A stretch of 64,000 bases of DNA, from assembly GCF_014863605.1 (NCBI RefSeq), contig NZ_CP062252.1, positions 186,001 to 250,000 on the forward strand. Reading direction: 5' to 3'. Positions within the stretch are counted from its first letter, which is position 1. The number at the start of each line of letters is the position of its first letter. A program made the position numbers and the translations under genes. The notes under the pieces were generated by a model. The model ran no database searches. It was not told the DNA's origin and worked only from the letters and a program-made list of their open reading frames with translations. This document shows, piece by piece, positions 26,546 to 34,597 of this stretch. Source of the DNA: Pseudomonas allokribbensis (GTDB lineage: Bacteria; Pseudomonadota; Gammaproteobacteria; Pseudomonadales; Pseudomonadaceae).

Positions 26546-27901
26546 ATGCTGGATAGACTGCTGGCCCTGCTTGTTCTGGCGATTGTCCTCGGCGTCCCGC
26601 TGGGGCTGATCTTCCTGGTCACCGGGCAATTCCTGATGGACTTCGTGTTCTTCTACCCGCTGTTCATGTCCGGGTTGTGGATTTCCGGCGGCCTGTATTT
26701 CTGGCTGCACTGGGAGCGGCACTGGCCGTGGAAGGACGACACGCTGCCGCCACCGCTGGAAGGCGAACCACTGATTTCGATCCTGATCCCTTGCTACAAC
26801 GAGGGCGACAACGCCGCCGACACCATTCACGCGGCGCTGGCCCAGCATTACCCGAACATCGAAGTCATCGCGATCAACGACGGCTCCAAGGACAACACCG
26901 CGCAAGTGCTGGATGCGCTGGCCAAGGAAGATCCTCGGCTGCGGGTGCTGCACCTGGCAGAGAACCAGGGCAAGGCCGTGGCCCTGCGCATGGGCGCCAT
27001 CGCTGCACGCAGCGAATATCTGGTGTGCATCGACGGTGATGCGCTGCTGGCGCCGAACACGGCGGCTTACCTCGTGGCGCCGATGCTCGACAACGCGCGA
27101 CTGGGCGCGGTGACCGGTAACCCGCGGATCCGCACGCGTTCGACGCTGGTCGGGCGGGTTCAGGTCGGCGAGTTCTCGTCGATCATCGGGCTGATCAAAC
27201 GCACCCAGCGAGTGTTCGGGCGGATCTTCACCGTGTCGGGTGTGATCGTCGCGTTCCGTCGCACGGCGCTGAACCGGGTCGGCTACTGGAGCCCGGATAT
27301 GATCACCGAAGACATCGACATCAGCTGGAAACTGCAACTGGACCACTGGAGCATCTTCTACGAGCCCCGCGCCCTGTGCTGGATCCTGATGCCGGAAACC
27401 CTGGGCGGGCTGTGGAAGCAGCGCCTGCGATGGGCCCAGGGCGGTGCCGAAGTGCTGTTCAAGAACATTCGCGGCATCTGGCAATACCGTCACCGTTACC
27501 TGTGGCCGCTGCTGTTCGAATACTGCCTGTCGACCGGGTGGGCGTTCACTTTCCTGTTGTCGGTGATGTTCTGGGTGATGGGCAAATTCATGGTCATGCC
27601 CGAAGCGATCGCCGTGCATCACCTGATGCCGCCGGCGTTTACCGGGTTGCTGCTGGCGTTTGTCTGCCTGGTGCAGTTCGCGGTCAGCATCATCATCGAC
27701 CGGCGCTACGAGCCGGGTCTGGGCAAGACCATGTTCTGGGTGGTCTGGTATCCATTGGTGTTCTGGTTCATCAGCCTGCTGACCACGCTGGTCAGTTTTC
27801 CCAAGGTGCTGTTCGGCCAGCATCAGAAGCGTGCGCGTTGGGTCAGCCCGGACCGGGGTATCAAACCGGTCGGGGACGACGAAGAGGAGGTCATCAAATG
27901 A
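26546..27901 (+). CDS. pgaC: PNAG synthase glycosyltransferase PgaC
   Basis: The 451-residue GT2 enzyme polymerises UDP-GlcNAc at the inner membrane. Visible motifs are [30 protein letters not shown] (DxD-like), [10 protein letters not shown] (catalytic Asp) and QRLRWAQGG (the QxxRW processivity motif). Two membrane segments precede the catalytic domain and several follow it. PgaC needs PgaD, and in Escherichia coli the pair is activated by cyclic di-GMP; two GGDEF proteins are encoded further along this window. Overlaps pgaD by 4 bases. Confidence 0.96.
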   Translation: MLDRLLALLVLAIVLGVPLGLIFLVTGQFLMDFVFFYPLFMSGLWISGGLYFWLHWERHWPWKDDTLPPPLEGEPLISILIPCYNEGDNAADTIHAALAQHYPNIEVIAINDGSKDNTAQVLDALAKEDPRLRVLHLAENQGKAVALRMGAIAARSEYLVCIDGDALLAPNTAAYLVAPMLDNARLGAVTGNPRIRTRSTLVGRVQVGEFSSIIGLIKRTQRVFGRIFTVSGVIVAFRRTALNRVGYWSPDMITEDIDISWKLQLDHWSIFYEPRALCWILMPETLGGLWKQRLRWAQGGAEVLFKNIRGIWQYRHRYLWPLLFEYCLSTGWAFTFLLSVMFWVMGKFMVMPEAIAVHHLMPPAFTGLLLAFVCLVQFAVSIIIDRRYEPGLGKTMFWVVWYPLVFWFISLLTTLVSFPKVLFGQHQKRARWVSPDRGIKPVGDDEEEVIK

Positions 27902-28428
27902 AAATCATCCGGACCCGCCAGCGACCATTCCTGGTGGTGGTCGATGTGTTCCTCACGGTGCTGGCCTGGGTGGGCCTGCTGTATCTGTTGGTGCGCGGGC
28001 TGTGGCCGCTGATCGAAACCCATGCCGGCGGGCCGCGCATCGACAACTCGGCATTCGAAGCGCTGGGGACCTTGCAGATCTACCTGTGGGTGGCGCTGGT
28101 CAACGCCGTCATTCTGATTTCCTGGGCGCGTTATCAACAACGTAAGAGCCGCAGTTTCGCTCAGCGTCGCCTGGCGGCTCCGGTGGTCGACGATGATGGC
28201 CTGAGCAAAAGCTTCAAGCTGTGCGATGACCGCCTGCAGAAACTTCGCAGCCCGGGCGTCATCACCATCCACAACAATCAGGACGGTGACGTCAGCCATG
28301 TGGTGCCGCACCTGTGGCCGGTGGAACAGGCGGAATTGCCGCCGCCGCTGGCGCCACTGGAGCATCCGCGGGTGATCTTTCTGCATGCCGAGGACGACGA
28401 TAACCGTGAGCCGGTGAACCGTCTGTAA
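27898..28428 (+). CDS. pgaD: PNAG biosynthesis auxiliary protein PgaD
   Basis: The 176-residue protein has two membrane helices ([21 protein letters not shown] and [21 protein letters not shown]), then a cytosolic tail. This two-helix layout and the position after pgaC identify PgaD, the small partner that stabilises the synthase and helps cyclic di-GMP binding. The tail ([18 protein letters not shown] onward) is longer than in E. coli PgaD. The start is the ATG overlapping the pgaC stop; a much longer frame opening at 27376 lies inside pgaC and is rejected. Confidence 0.92.
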   Translation: MKIIRTRQRPFLVVVDVFLTVLAWVGLLYLLVRGLWPLIETHAGGPRIDNSAFEALGTLQIYLWVALVNAVILISWARYQQRKSRSFAQRRLAAPVVDDDGLSKSFKLCDDRLQKLRSPGVITIHNNQDGDVSHVVPHLWPVEQAELPPPLAPLEHPRVIFLHAEDDDNREPVNRL

Positions 28429-28531
28429 GCGCGGTGATACCAATGGGCGTCATTTGCCACTGCCACGGCACGAACGGTACAGCTATAGTCTGCAGGCCGA
28501 AGACGGCCCAACTGCACAAGGTGCTCCCGGA

Positions 28532-29092
28532 ATGACCCGATTGACCTCTCTCAACCCTTGGCTGGCGGCCGTTGCCGTCGCCCTTTGCGTGCAGTTTCCG
28601 GCGCAAGCCCAGGAGCGCTTCACCCTCAGCATTCCCGGTGTTTCGGACAACCGTCTGTTCACTGCGGCGGCAGCCAGTGACGCCGCCGGTTGCGGCGGCA
28701 AGAACCAGTCGCCGGCGTTGAGCTGGAACGCCGGCCCGGCCGCGACCCAGAGCTACGCCATCGTGATGCACGATCCGGACGGCCAGAAAGGCCTGGGCGT
28801 CGATCACTGGGTTCACTACGGCATCAAGGCCACGACCCGGCAGATCCCGGTCGGCATCGGTACCAAGCCGACCTTCGAAGGCCTGGGGGGCACCAACAGC
28901 AAAGGCACGACCACCTATGTCGGCCCATGCCCGCCGACCGGCGACAGCGCGCACCACTACATCATTCAGATCTACGCCCTGGACCTGGCCCCCGACGCCT
29001 TGCCGGCCGGCCTGACTCGCGCACAGCTGCTGGAGAAAATCAAAGGCCATGTGCTGCGCAACAGCAGTGCAGTGCGGCGTTATCACCGCTGA
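28532..29092 (+). CDS. Secreted YbhB/YbcL-family (PEBP-like) protein
   Basis: The 186-residue protein has a signal peptide (LAAVAVALCVQFPAQA) and the phosphatidylethanolamine-binding-like fold: CGGKNQSPALSWNAGP, YAIVMHDPDG, DHWVHYGI, GTNSKGTTTYVGPCPPTGD and HHYIIQIYALD, with the DPD and GPCPP motifs that build the anion pocket. Bacterial homologues are periplasmic and of unclear role. I chose ATG at 28532, which gives a proper signal peptide, over the longer frame from 28454. A TATAGT at 28484-28489 is a possible -10. Confidence 0.9.
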   Translation: MTRLTSLNPWLAAVAVALCVQFPAQAQERFTLSIPGVSDNRLFTAAAASDAAGCGGKNQSPALSWNAGPAATQSYAIVMHDPDGQKGLGVDHWVHYGIKATTRQIPVGIGTKPTFEGLGGTNSKGTTTYVGPCPPTGDSAHHYIIQIYALDLAPDALPAGLTRAQLLEKIKGHVLRNSSAVRRYHR

Positions 29093-29180
29093 AAAAAATT
29101 TCGGCGGCGTTTAACCCGAACTGAAAGGGCTGTCCGTCTCAGAGGTTGAATGGATCAATTCTTCCTCGAGGTCAGCCCCC

Positions 29181-30872
29181 ATGTATCTTCCTTCGATGCT
29201 TCTGCGACCCCTTGCTGCCGGTGTGCTGTTGGCCGTCGCCGGTTGCGGCATTTCCTCCAGTCCGGAATCCGCCGCCGTGCCGCCACCGGCACAGCTCCCC
29301 TCGAAACCCGTGGTACAGCAAGAAGTGGTCATGGCCGATCACTCCTTGGCCAAGCGCAGCGCGCTGGCGGTGCCGATGGCCAGTTTTGCACCGATGCCGG
29401 CCGGGGAAAGTTATCCACAGGACTATCGCGCCGAGCCGCGTGAGCAATACGAAACCCTGGCGGATAATCCGATCCACAGCGTTGCCGAAACGCCCGTTTC
29501 GACCTTCAGTGCCGATGTGGATACTGGCGCCTACGCCAATGTCCGGCGTCTGCTCAATCAGGGACGCCTGCCGCCGGAAGGCGCGGTGCGGCTGGAGGAG
29601 ATGGTCAATTACTTTCCGTATGACTATGCGTTGCCCACTGACGGATCGCCGTTCGGCGTAACCACCGAACTGGCCGCTTCGCCGTGGAACCCGCACACCC
29701 GCCTGCTGCGCATCGGTATCAAGGCCTCTGATCGTGCGGTGGCGGAACTGGCCCCGGCCAACCTGGTGTTTCTGGTGGACGTATCTGGCTCGATGGATCG
29801 TCGCGAAGGGCTGCCGCTGGTCAAAAGCACCCTGAAGCTTCTGGTCGATCAACTGCGCGAACAGGATCGCGTGTCGCTGGTGGTGTATGCCGGCGAATCA
29901 CGAGTCGTGCTGGAACCGACTTCCGGACGGGAAAAGGCGAAAATTCGCACAGCCATCGAGCAGTTGACGGCGGGAGGCTCGACCGCAGGCGCCTCCGGCA
30001 TCGAGCTGGCCTATCAAATGGCACAACAAGCCTTCATCCCCAAAGGCATCAACCGCATCCTGCTGGCCACCGACGGTGACTTCAACGTCGGTGTCAGCGA
30101 CTTCGACAGCCTCAAGCAAATGGCTGTGGATAAACGCAAGACCGGGATTTCCCTGACCACCCTGGGTTTTGGTGTGGATAACTACAATGAACATCTGATG
30201 GAACAACTGGCGGATGCCGGCGACGGTAACTACGCCTACATCGACAATCTGCGTGAAGCGCGCAAGGTGTTGGTGGATCAGCTCGGTTCGACCCTCGCCG
30301 TGGTGGCGAAAAACGTCAAATTGCAGGTGGAATTCAACCCGGCGCAGGTCAGCGAATACCGGCTGCTGGGTTACGAAAACCGCGCGCTCAAGCGTGAGGA
30401 TTTCAGCAATGACAAGGTCGATGCCGGTGAGGTCGGTGCGGGACACACAGTGACGGCGTTGTATGAAATTGTCCCCGCAGGCGAGAAGGGCTGGCTGGAA
30501 CCGCTGCGTTACGGAAAAACCGATGCAGGGATTTCTGAAAAGAAAGGAGAACTGGCAATGCTGCGTGTGCGATATCAAAAGCCTGAAGGTGGGAAAAGTC
30601 TGCTGATCGAGCGTCCAATTACCAATCAAGTCGCGCCGGCCAGCGAGGATCTGCGATTTGCCGCCGCCGTTGCCGCGTTTTCCCAGCAGCTCAAGGATGG
30701 CCGCTATACCGGCGATTTCAGCCTCAAGGACACCGAAGCGTTGGCCCGAGGTGCCCGTGGCGATGACCGCTTCGGCCTGCGCAACGAGTTCGTGCAACTG
30801 GTGGAACTGGCGCAGAGCCTGCGGACTTCGACCGCCTCCAACACGATGCCGACCGAGCGACGGATTGAATAG
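29181..30872 (+). CDS. VWA-domain lipoprotein (YfbK-like)
   Basis: The 563-residue protein has a lipoprotein signal ending LLAVAGC, a YfbK-type N-terminal domain (STFSADVDTGAYANVRRLLNQG, LEEMVNYFPYDY), a von Willebrand A domain with an intact metal-ion site (FLVDVSGSMD, later the GGSTAGASG Thr loop and LATDGDFNVG), and the DUF3520-type C-terminal domain (RYQKPEGGKS, ADFSLKD-like end). Such proteins are anchored in the envelope and thought to bind partners through the metal site. It is first in an operon with an ECF sigma factor and a putative anti-sigma protein; its stop shares one base with the sigma factor start. Confidence 0.92.
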   Translation: MYLPSMLLRPLAAGVLLAVAGCGISSSPESAAVPPPAQLPSKPVVQQEVVMADHSLAKRSALAVPMASFAPMPAGESYPQDYRAEPREQYETLADNPIHSVAETPVSTFSADVDTGAYANVRRLLNQGRLPPEGAVRLEEMVNYFPYDYALPTDGSPFGVTTELAASPWNPHTRLLRIGIKASDRAVAELAPANLVFLVDVSGSMDRREGLPLVKSTLKLLVDQLREQDRVSLVVYAGESRVVLEPTSGREKAKIRTAIEQLTAGGSTAGASGIELAYQMAQQAFIPKGINRILLATDGDFNVGVSDFDSLKQMAVDKRKTGISLTTLGFGVDNYNEHLMEQLADAGDGNYAYIDNLREARKVLVDQLGSTLAVVAKNVKLQVEFNPAQVSEYRLLGYENRALKREDFSNDKVDAGEVGAGHTVTALYEIVPAGEKGWLEPLRYGKTDAGISEKKGELAMLRVRYQKPEGGKSLLIERPITNQVAPASEDLRFAAAVAAFSQQLKDGRYTGDFSLKDTEALARGARGDDRFGLRNEFVQLVELAQSLRTSTASNTMPTERRIE

Positions 30873-31483
30873 TGAGCCGCCTGAAGGGGTTTGTCAGCCA
30901 GCTGTTTGCCTCCGCAGACAGTCTTGAGGCCAGCAGCGACGAATCGCTGCTGGCCCGTTATCGCGAGGGCGACGGCAAGGCGTTCGAGATCTTGTACGCC
31001 CGCCATCGCCAGAGCCTGTACCGGTTTCTGCTCGGGTTGAGCGGCAAACCGGAACTGGCCGACGAGGTGTATCAGGACACGTGGCTGAGCCTGATCCGCA
31101 GCAGCAGTCAGCCACAAGGCCGGGCGACTTTTCGTACATGGTTGTTCCAGATTGCCCGCAATCGTCTGATCGATCACTGGCGCAAGCACGGCGCCCATCA
31201 ACCGCTGCATGACAGTTACGACGAGCTGACCCATGCGGTCAGTGACGATGCGAGCGACCCCGAGCAACTGCTGAGCCTCAGCCGCGACAGTCAGCGCCTG
31301 GACAGCGCCCTGCAAACCTTGCCCGCCGACCAGCGCGAAGTATTCCTGCTGCGCGCCCACGGCGACCTCGACCTGGCGCAAATCGCCAGCCTCACCGAAA
31401 CACCGCTGGAAACCGTCAAGAGCCGCTTGCGCTACGCCCAGCAAAAATTGCGTCGGCTGCTGGCCGAGGAGGTACTGACATGA
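30872..31483 (+). CDS. ECF RNA polymerase sigma factor
   Basis: The 203-residue protein has sigma region 2 (LYRFLLGLSGKPELADEVYQ, then TFRTWLFQIARNRLIDHWRK) and region 4 (LPADQREVFLLRAHGDLDLA and the helix-turn-helix TPLETVKSRLRYAQQKL). It has no extra C-terminal domain. Start is GTG immediately at the VWA gene stop; it overlaps the next gene by 4 bases. Promoters it recognises are not known; a GAACT motif at 29118 upstream of the operon might be part of an autoregulated promoter. Confidence 0.92.
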   Translation: MSRLKGFVSQLFASADSLEASSDESLLARYREGDGKAFEILYARHRQSLYRFLLGLSGKPELADEVYQDTWLSLIRSSSQPQGRATFRTWLFQIARNRLIDHWRKHGAHQPLHDSYDELTHAVSDDASDPEQLLSLSRDSQRLDSALQTLPADQREVFLLRAHGDLDLAQIASLTETPLETVKSRLRYAQQKLRRLLAEEVLT

Positions 31484-32091
31484 CGGACACCCGCCAGACA
31501 CCCGAAGAGCAACTGCTCAAGCATTACCGCGAGCAACAGAACGGCGAGCCGCCGGCGAATCTAGACGCGCTGATTCTCAACGCCGCGCATCGCCAGATCC
31601 CGGCACCGAAACCGAGCCTGTGGCAGCGCTGGATCAAGGCCTGCCAGACACCGCGCTATCAGGTGGCTTTCGCCAGTCTGGTCGGCATCGCGCTGATGCT
31701 GTCGCTGGTGCATCGCGCGCCGGAACCCGTGGCTCATTACGATTTCGCCCCAGCCGCCAAACCTGCTGCGCCAATGGCTCGTAAAGAGGCCATCGAATCC
31801 CGGACATTATCAGCACCCGCTGGCGCGTTATCCGCTCCTGCGCCTGCGCCGATGGCGGAAATGGCTGCGCCGATGCAAAGCGAATCGATCAGCGCCGACA
31901 GAGCGGACGAAGCCAAAGTCAGCAAGCGCGCTGCCGCCCCGGCCAATGGCCTCGACGAGCAACTGCGCGAAGTCCTGCGCCTGCGCGAATCCGGTCAATC
32001 ACTGGCTGCCGATACCCTGTACAACAATCTGCACAAGCGTTACCCGAGCGTGAATCTGGACCTGCGCCTCGAACAACTCCGCCAGAACTGA
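31480..32091 (+). CDS. Putative membrane anti-sigma factor
   Basis: The 203-residue protein has an N-terminal cytosolic part of about 60 residues (PEEQLLKHYREQQNGEPPAN), one membrane helix (YQVAFASLVGIALMLSLVH) and a periplasmic Ala/Pro-rich region (for example ALSAPAPAPMAEMAAPMQSE), ending in a helical segment. No canonical zinc-binding anti-sigma motif (HxxxCxxC) is visible. The overlap with the ECF sigma gene and the topology make an anti-sigma role likely; this is inference from context. Confidence 0.75.
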   Translation: MTDTRQTPEEQLLKHYREQQNGEPPANLDALILNAAHRQIPAPKPSLWQRWIKACQTPRYQVAFASLVGIALMLSLVHRAPEPVAHYDFAPAAKPAAPMARKEAIESRTLSAPAGALSAPAPAPMAEMAAPMQSESISADRADEAKVSKRAAAPANGLDEQLREVLRLRESGQSLAADTLYNNLHKRYPSVNLDLRLEQLRQN

Positions 32092-32111
32092 CCGGGTGAA
32101 CTCTCAGCCAT

Positions 32112-32381
32112 TTGGCATTGCCCCGTAAAAACGCGCACTATCAGGCCATTGCCGATGCGCTGGAGGATGCCGTGGCCCAAAAAATCGACCGCATCGCCCA
32201 AATGCTCAACTGCCCGGTGAAGGGTGAGGAACTGCGGCGAGCAGTGACCGAGAGTCGTAAGGAGTTTCTTCTGGCGAAACAGGCAGAAGAGGATCTGGAG
32301 GAAGACGTTCTTGATGATGAGTTGATCGAGGACGACGAAGACGATGATGAATACGACGAGTTTGACTGGACGACGGAGTGA
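32112..32381 (+). CDS. Small protein with extremely acidic C-terminus
   Basis: An 89-residue protein with a basic, helical N-terminal half ([39 protein letters not shown]) and a C-terminal tail made almost only of Asp, Glu and a few others ([20 protein letters not shown] onward). I do not recognise the family. The start must be TTG (32112 or 32118), as an in-frame stop precedes it at 32097 and no ATG or GTG is close; ribosome binding is weak. It follows the putative anti-sigma gene by 20 bases and precedes a strong terminator. The frame could be a DNA-mimic or chaperone-like protein, but this is only suggested by charge. Confidence 0.62.
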   Translation: MALPRKNAHYQAIADALEDAVAQKIDRIAQMLNCPVKGEELRRAVTESRKEFLLAKQAEEDLEEDVLDDELIEDDEDDDEYDEFDWTTE

Positions 32382-32400
32382 GTCGCCAATCAGCACCCAC

Positions 32401-32436
32401 AAAAAAGCCCCAGACCTTACGGCCTGAGGCTTTTTC
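32401..32436. terminator. Bidirectional terminator between the acidic protein and tRNA-Arg
   Basis: An A-rich left arm (AAAAAAGCC) and T-rich right arm (GGCTTTTT) enclose a further paired CAG/CTG and CC/GG with a TTAC loop. A-tract on one side and T-tract on the other allow function for both the upstream gene and the tRNA on the minus strand. Confidence 0.8.
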
Positions 32437-32447
32437 GTTTCTGTTCA

Positions 32448-32524
32448 TGGCGCACCAGGCGGGATTCGAACCCACGACCCCTGCCTTCGGAGGGCAGTAC
32501 TCTATCCAGCTGAGCTACTGGTGC
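32448..32524 (-). tRNA. tRNA-Arg (anticodon CCG)
   Basis: Reading the minus strand, the sequence folds as a full tRNA: acceptor stem GCACCAG with CTGGTGC, D arm with AGCTGGATA, anticodon arm CTGCC-CTCCGAA-GGCAG (anticodon CCG), T arm GTGGG-TTCGAAT-CCCGC, and the CCA end is encoded. Length 77 bases. Position upstream of gabD is conserved in Pseudomonas as far as I recall. Confidence 0.95.
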
Positions 32525-32777
32525 AGCGGGCGACATCATACCTAGGTCGGCTCGGGGCGTCCATGCCGGGTTTTGGCGCTTATTGTCAGTGCGCGTGTCG
32601 GTCGAAAGCGCTGCATTCCATAAAGCTGTAACGTCCTGCAAAAGGCTCGCTTGGCGCTTTGGCGGGACTGAACTAAGGTTTCGTTGCGGCGCAGGCTGGT
32701 TTGCTCGTTGATCTGAAAAATCCGGCAAAAGCGGCGTTTTTGTTCTTTTTTTCGAACGACCTATTGTCCTTTACCCC

Positions 32778-32821
32778 CTTTGATCCTACGATCCGTTTGA
32801 GATTTCAAACGCTCTTTGATC
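32778..32821 (+). promoter_or_regulatory. Candidate operator upstream of gabD
   Basis: The 445-base gap between tRNA-Arg and gabD holds no gene. In it an inverted repeat CGTTTGA-GATT-TCAAACG (32794-32811) sits between two direct copies of CTTTGATC (32778-32785 and 32814-32821). This symmetric composite is a plausible binding site for a regulator of the gab genes. No regulator gene is adjacent in this window. The pattern is seen; its function is inferred. Confidence 0.45.
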
Positions 32822-32900
32822 GGGTGCCAAGCCGTACGTGTTTGCAACCGTGCACACTTCAGGTGCTTCAGCCCGGTGAATGATTTCCCTGACGGCAGCC

Positions 32901-32928
32901 TTGCGAGGCGCCTTTCTACAATCATAAT
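32901..32928 (+). promoter_or_regulatory. Likely sigma-70 promoter of gabD-gabT
   Basis: TTGCGA at 32901 and CATAAT at 32923 are separated by 16 bases, about 40 bases before the gabD start codon. The composite palindrome at 32778-32821 lies about 80 bases further upstream, a typical distance for an activator. Confidence 0.5.
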
Positions 32929-32969
32929 TTTGCTCCGCGCTGGCCGCGGTGCTGTTAAGGAAAGCCGAC

Positions 32970-34412
32970 ATGCAGCTTAAAGACACCCAGTTGTTCCGCC
33001 AGCAAGCCTTCATCGATGGCGCTTGGGTCGACGCGGACAACGGTCAGACGATCAAGGTCAACAACCCGGCCACCGGCGAAATCCTGGGCACCGTGCCGAA
33101 GATGGGCGCTGCCGAAACCCGCCGTGCCATCGAAGCCGCCGACAAGGCGCTGCCGGCCTGGCGTGCACTGACCGCCAAGGAACGTGCAGGCAAACTGCGT
33201 CGCTGGTTCGAACTGATCATCGAGAACCAGGAAGACCTGGCTCGCCTGATGACCCTCGAGCAGGGCAAGCCATTGGCCGAAGCCAAGGGCGAGATCGTCT
33301 ACGCCGCTTCGTTCATCGAGTGGTTCGCCGAAGAAGCCAAGCGCATCTACGGCGACGTGATTCCGGGCCACCAGCCTGACAAGCGCCTGATCGTGATCAA
33401 ACAACCGATCGGCGTGACCGCCGCCATCACCCCGTGGAACTTCCCGGCGGCGATGATCACCCGTAAAGCAGGCCCGGCCCTGGCTGCCGGTTGCACCATG
33501 GTGCTCAAACCTGCTTCGCAAACCCCGTTCTCCGCTTTCGCCCTGGCCGAACTGGCCCAGCGCGCCGGCATCCCTAAAGGTGTGTTCAGCGTGGTGTCCG
33601 GCAGCGCCGGCGACATCGGCAGCGAGCTGACCAGCAACCCGATCGTGCGCAAACTGTCCTTCACCGGTTCGACCGAAATCGGTCGTCAGCTGATGTCGGA
33701 ATGCGCCAAGGACATCAAGAAAGTTTCCCTGGAACTGGGCGGTAACGCACCGTTCATCGTGTTCGACGACGCGGACCTGGATAAGGCCGTCGAAGGCGCG
33801 ATCATTTCCAAGTACCGCAACAACGGCCAGACCTGCGTCTGCGCCAACCGTCTGTACATTCAGGATTCGGTCTACGACGCCTTCGCCGAGAAGCTGAAAG
33901 CGGCCGTCGCCAAACTGAAGATCGGCAACGGTCTGGAAGACGGCACCACCACTGGCCCGCTGATCGACGAGAAAGCTGTGGCCAAGGTGCAAGAGCACAT
34001 CGCTGACGCCGTTGCCAAAGGCGCAACCGTGCTGGCCGGTGGCAAGCAGATGGAAGGCAACTTCTTCGAACCGACCATCCTGACCAACGTGCCGAAAAAC
34101 GCTGCGGTGGCCAAGGAAGAAACCTTCGGTCCGCTGGCGCCGCTGTTCCGCTTCAAAGACGAAGCCGAAGTGATCGCGATGTCGAACGACACCGAGTTCG
34201 GTCTGGCTTCCTACTTCTACGCTCGCGACCTGGGCCGTGTATTCCGTGTGGCTGAAGCCCTGGAGTACGGCATGGTCGGCGTCAACACCGGGCTGATCTC
34301 CAACGAAGTCGCGCCGTTCGGCGGCATCAAGGCCTCGGGCCTGGGCCGTGAAGGCTCCAAGTACGGCATCGAAGATTACCTGGAAATCAAATACCTCTGC
34401 CTGGGCATCTAA
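32970..34412 (+). CDS. gabD: Succinate-semialdehyde dehydrogenase (NADP+)
   Basis: GabD oxidises succinate semialdehyde, the product of GABA transamination, to succinate. The 480-residue protein shows the aldehyde dehydrogenase motifs: TPWNFPAAMITRKAGPALAAG, the cofactor-binding FTGSTEIGRQL, the active-site Glu in VSLELGGNAPF (about residue 255) and catalytic Cys in NNGQTCVCANR (about 289). The ending EGSKYGIEDYLEIKYLCLG is typical for GabD. ATG at 32970 has AAGGAAAG upstream; a longer frame from 32949 lacks this. It forms a pathway pair with gabT 185 bases downstream. Confidence 0.96.
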   Translation: MQLKDTQLFRQQAFIDGAWVDADNGQTIKVNNPATGEILGTVPKMGAAETRRAIEAADKALPAWRALTAKERAGKLRRWFELIIENQEDLARLMTLEQGKPLAEAKGEIVYAASFIEWFAEEAKRIYGDVIPGHQPDKRLIVIKQPIGVTAAITPWNFPAAMITRKAGPALAAGCTMVLKPASQTPFSAFALAELAQRAGIPKGVFSVVSGSAGDIGSELTSNPIVRKLSFTGSTEIGRQLMSECAKDIKKVSLELGGNAPFIVFDDADLDKAVEGAIISKYRNNGQTCVCANRLYIQDSVYDAFAEKLKAAVAKLKIGNGLEDGTTTGPLIDEKAVAKVQEHIADAVAKGATVLAGGKQMEGNFFEPTILTNVPKNAAVAKEETFGPLAPLFRFKDEAEVIAMSNDTEFGLASYFYARDLGRVFRVAEALEYGMVGVNTGLISNEVAPFGGIKASGLGREGSKYGIEDYLEIKYLCLGI

Positions 34413-34434
34413 GCCGGGAAAGGGATCGCTGCAA

Positions 34435-34468
34435 ACGCAAAGGGCACGAGAGCGCTGTCCCTTTGCGT
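34435..34468 (+). other. Stem-loop in the gabD-gabT gap
   Basis: ACGCAAAGGG (34435-34444) and CCCTTTGCGT (34459-34468) form a perfect 10-bp stem with a 14-base loop. No run of T follows directly, so it may act as an mRNA processing or stability element or a partial attenuator rather than a full terminator. Confidence 0.55.
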
Positions 34469-34597
34469 CGTTTCAAACCGGAATTTTCTCTGCGGCCGGG
34501 AACGCCGTGGCAGTCGATCATCGCATGCTGCCACCGCCGATTCCTCCCGCTTAATCCTTGAACCACGCCGCCCGATGAGCGGTGAATGAGGACTGTA

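Noticed and set aside
27376..27897. Long upstream extension of the pgaD frame
   Set aside because: It lies wholly inside pgaC in another frame; the ATG at 27898 gives the normal PgaD start with two membrane helices.
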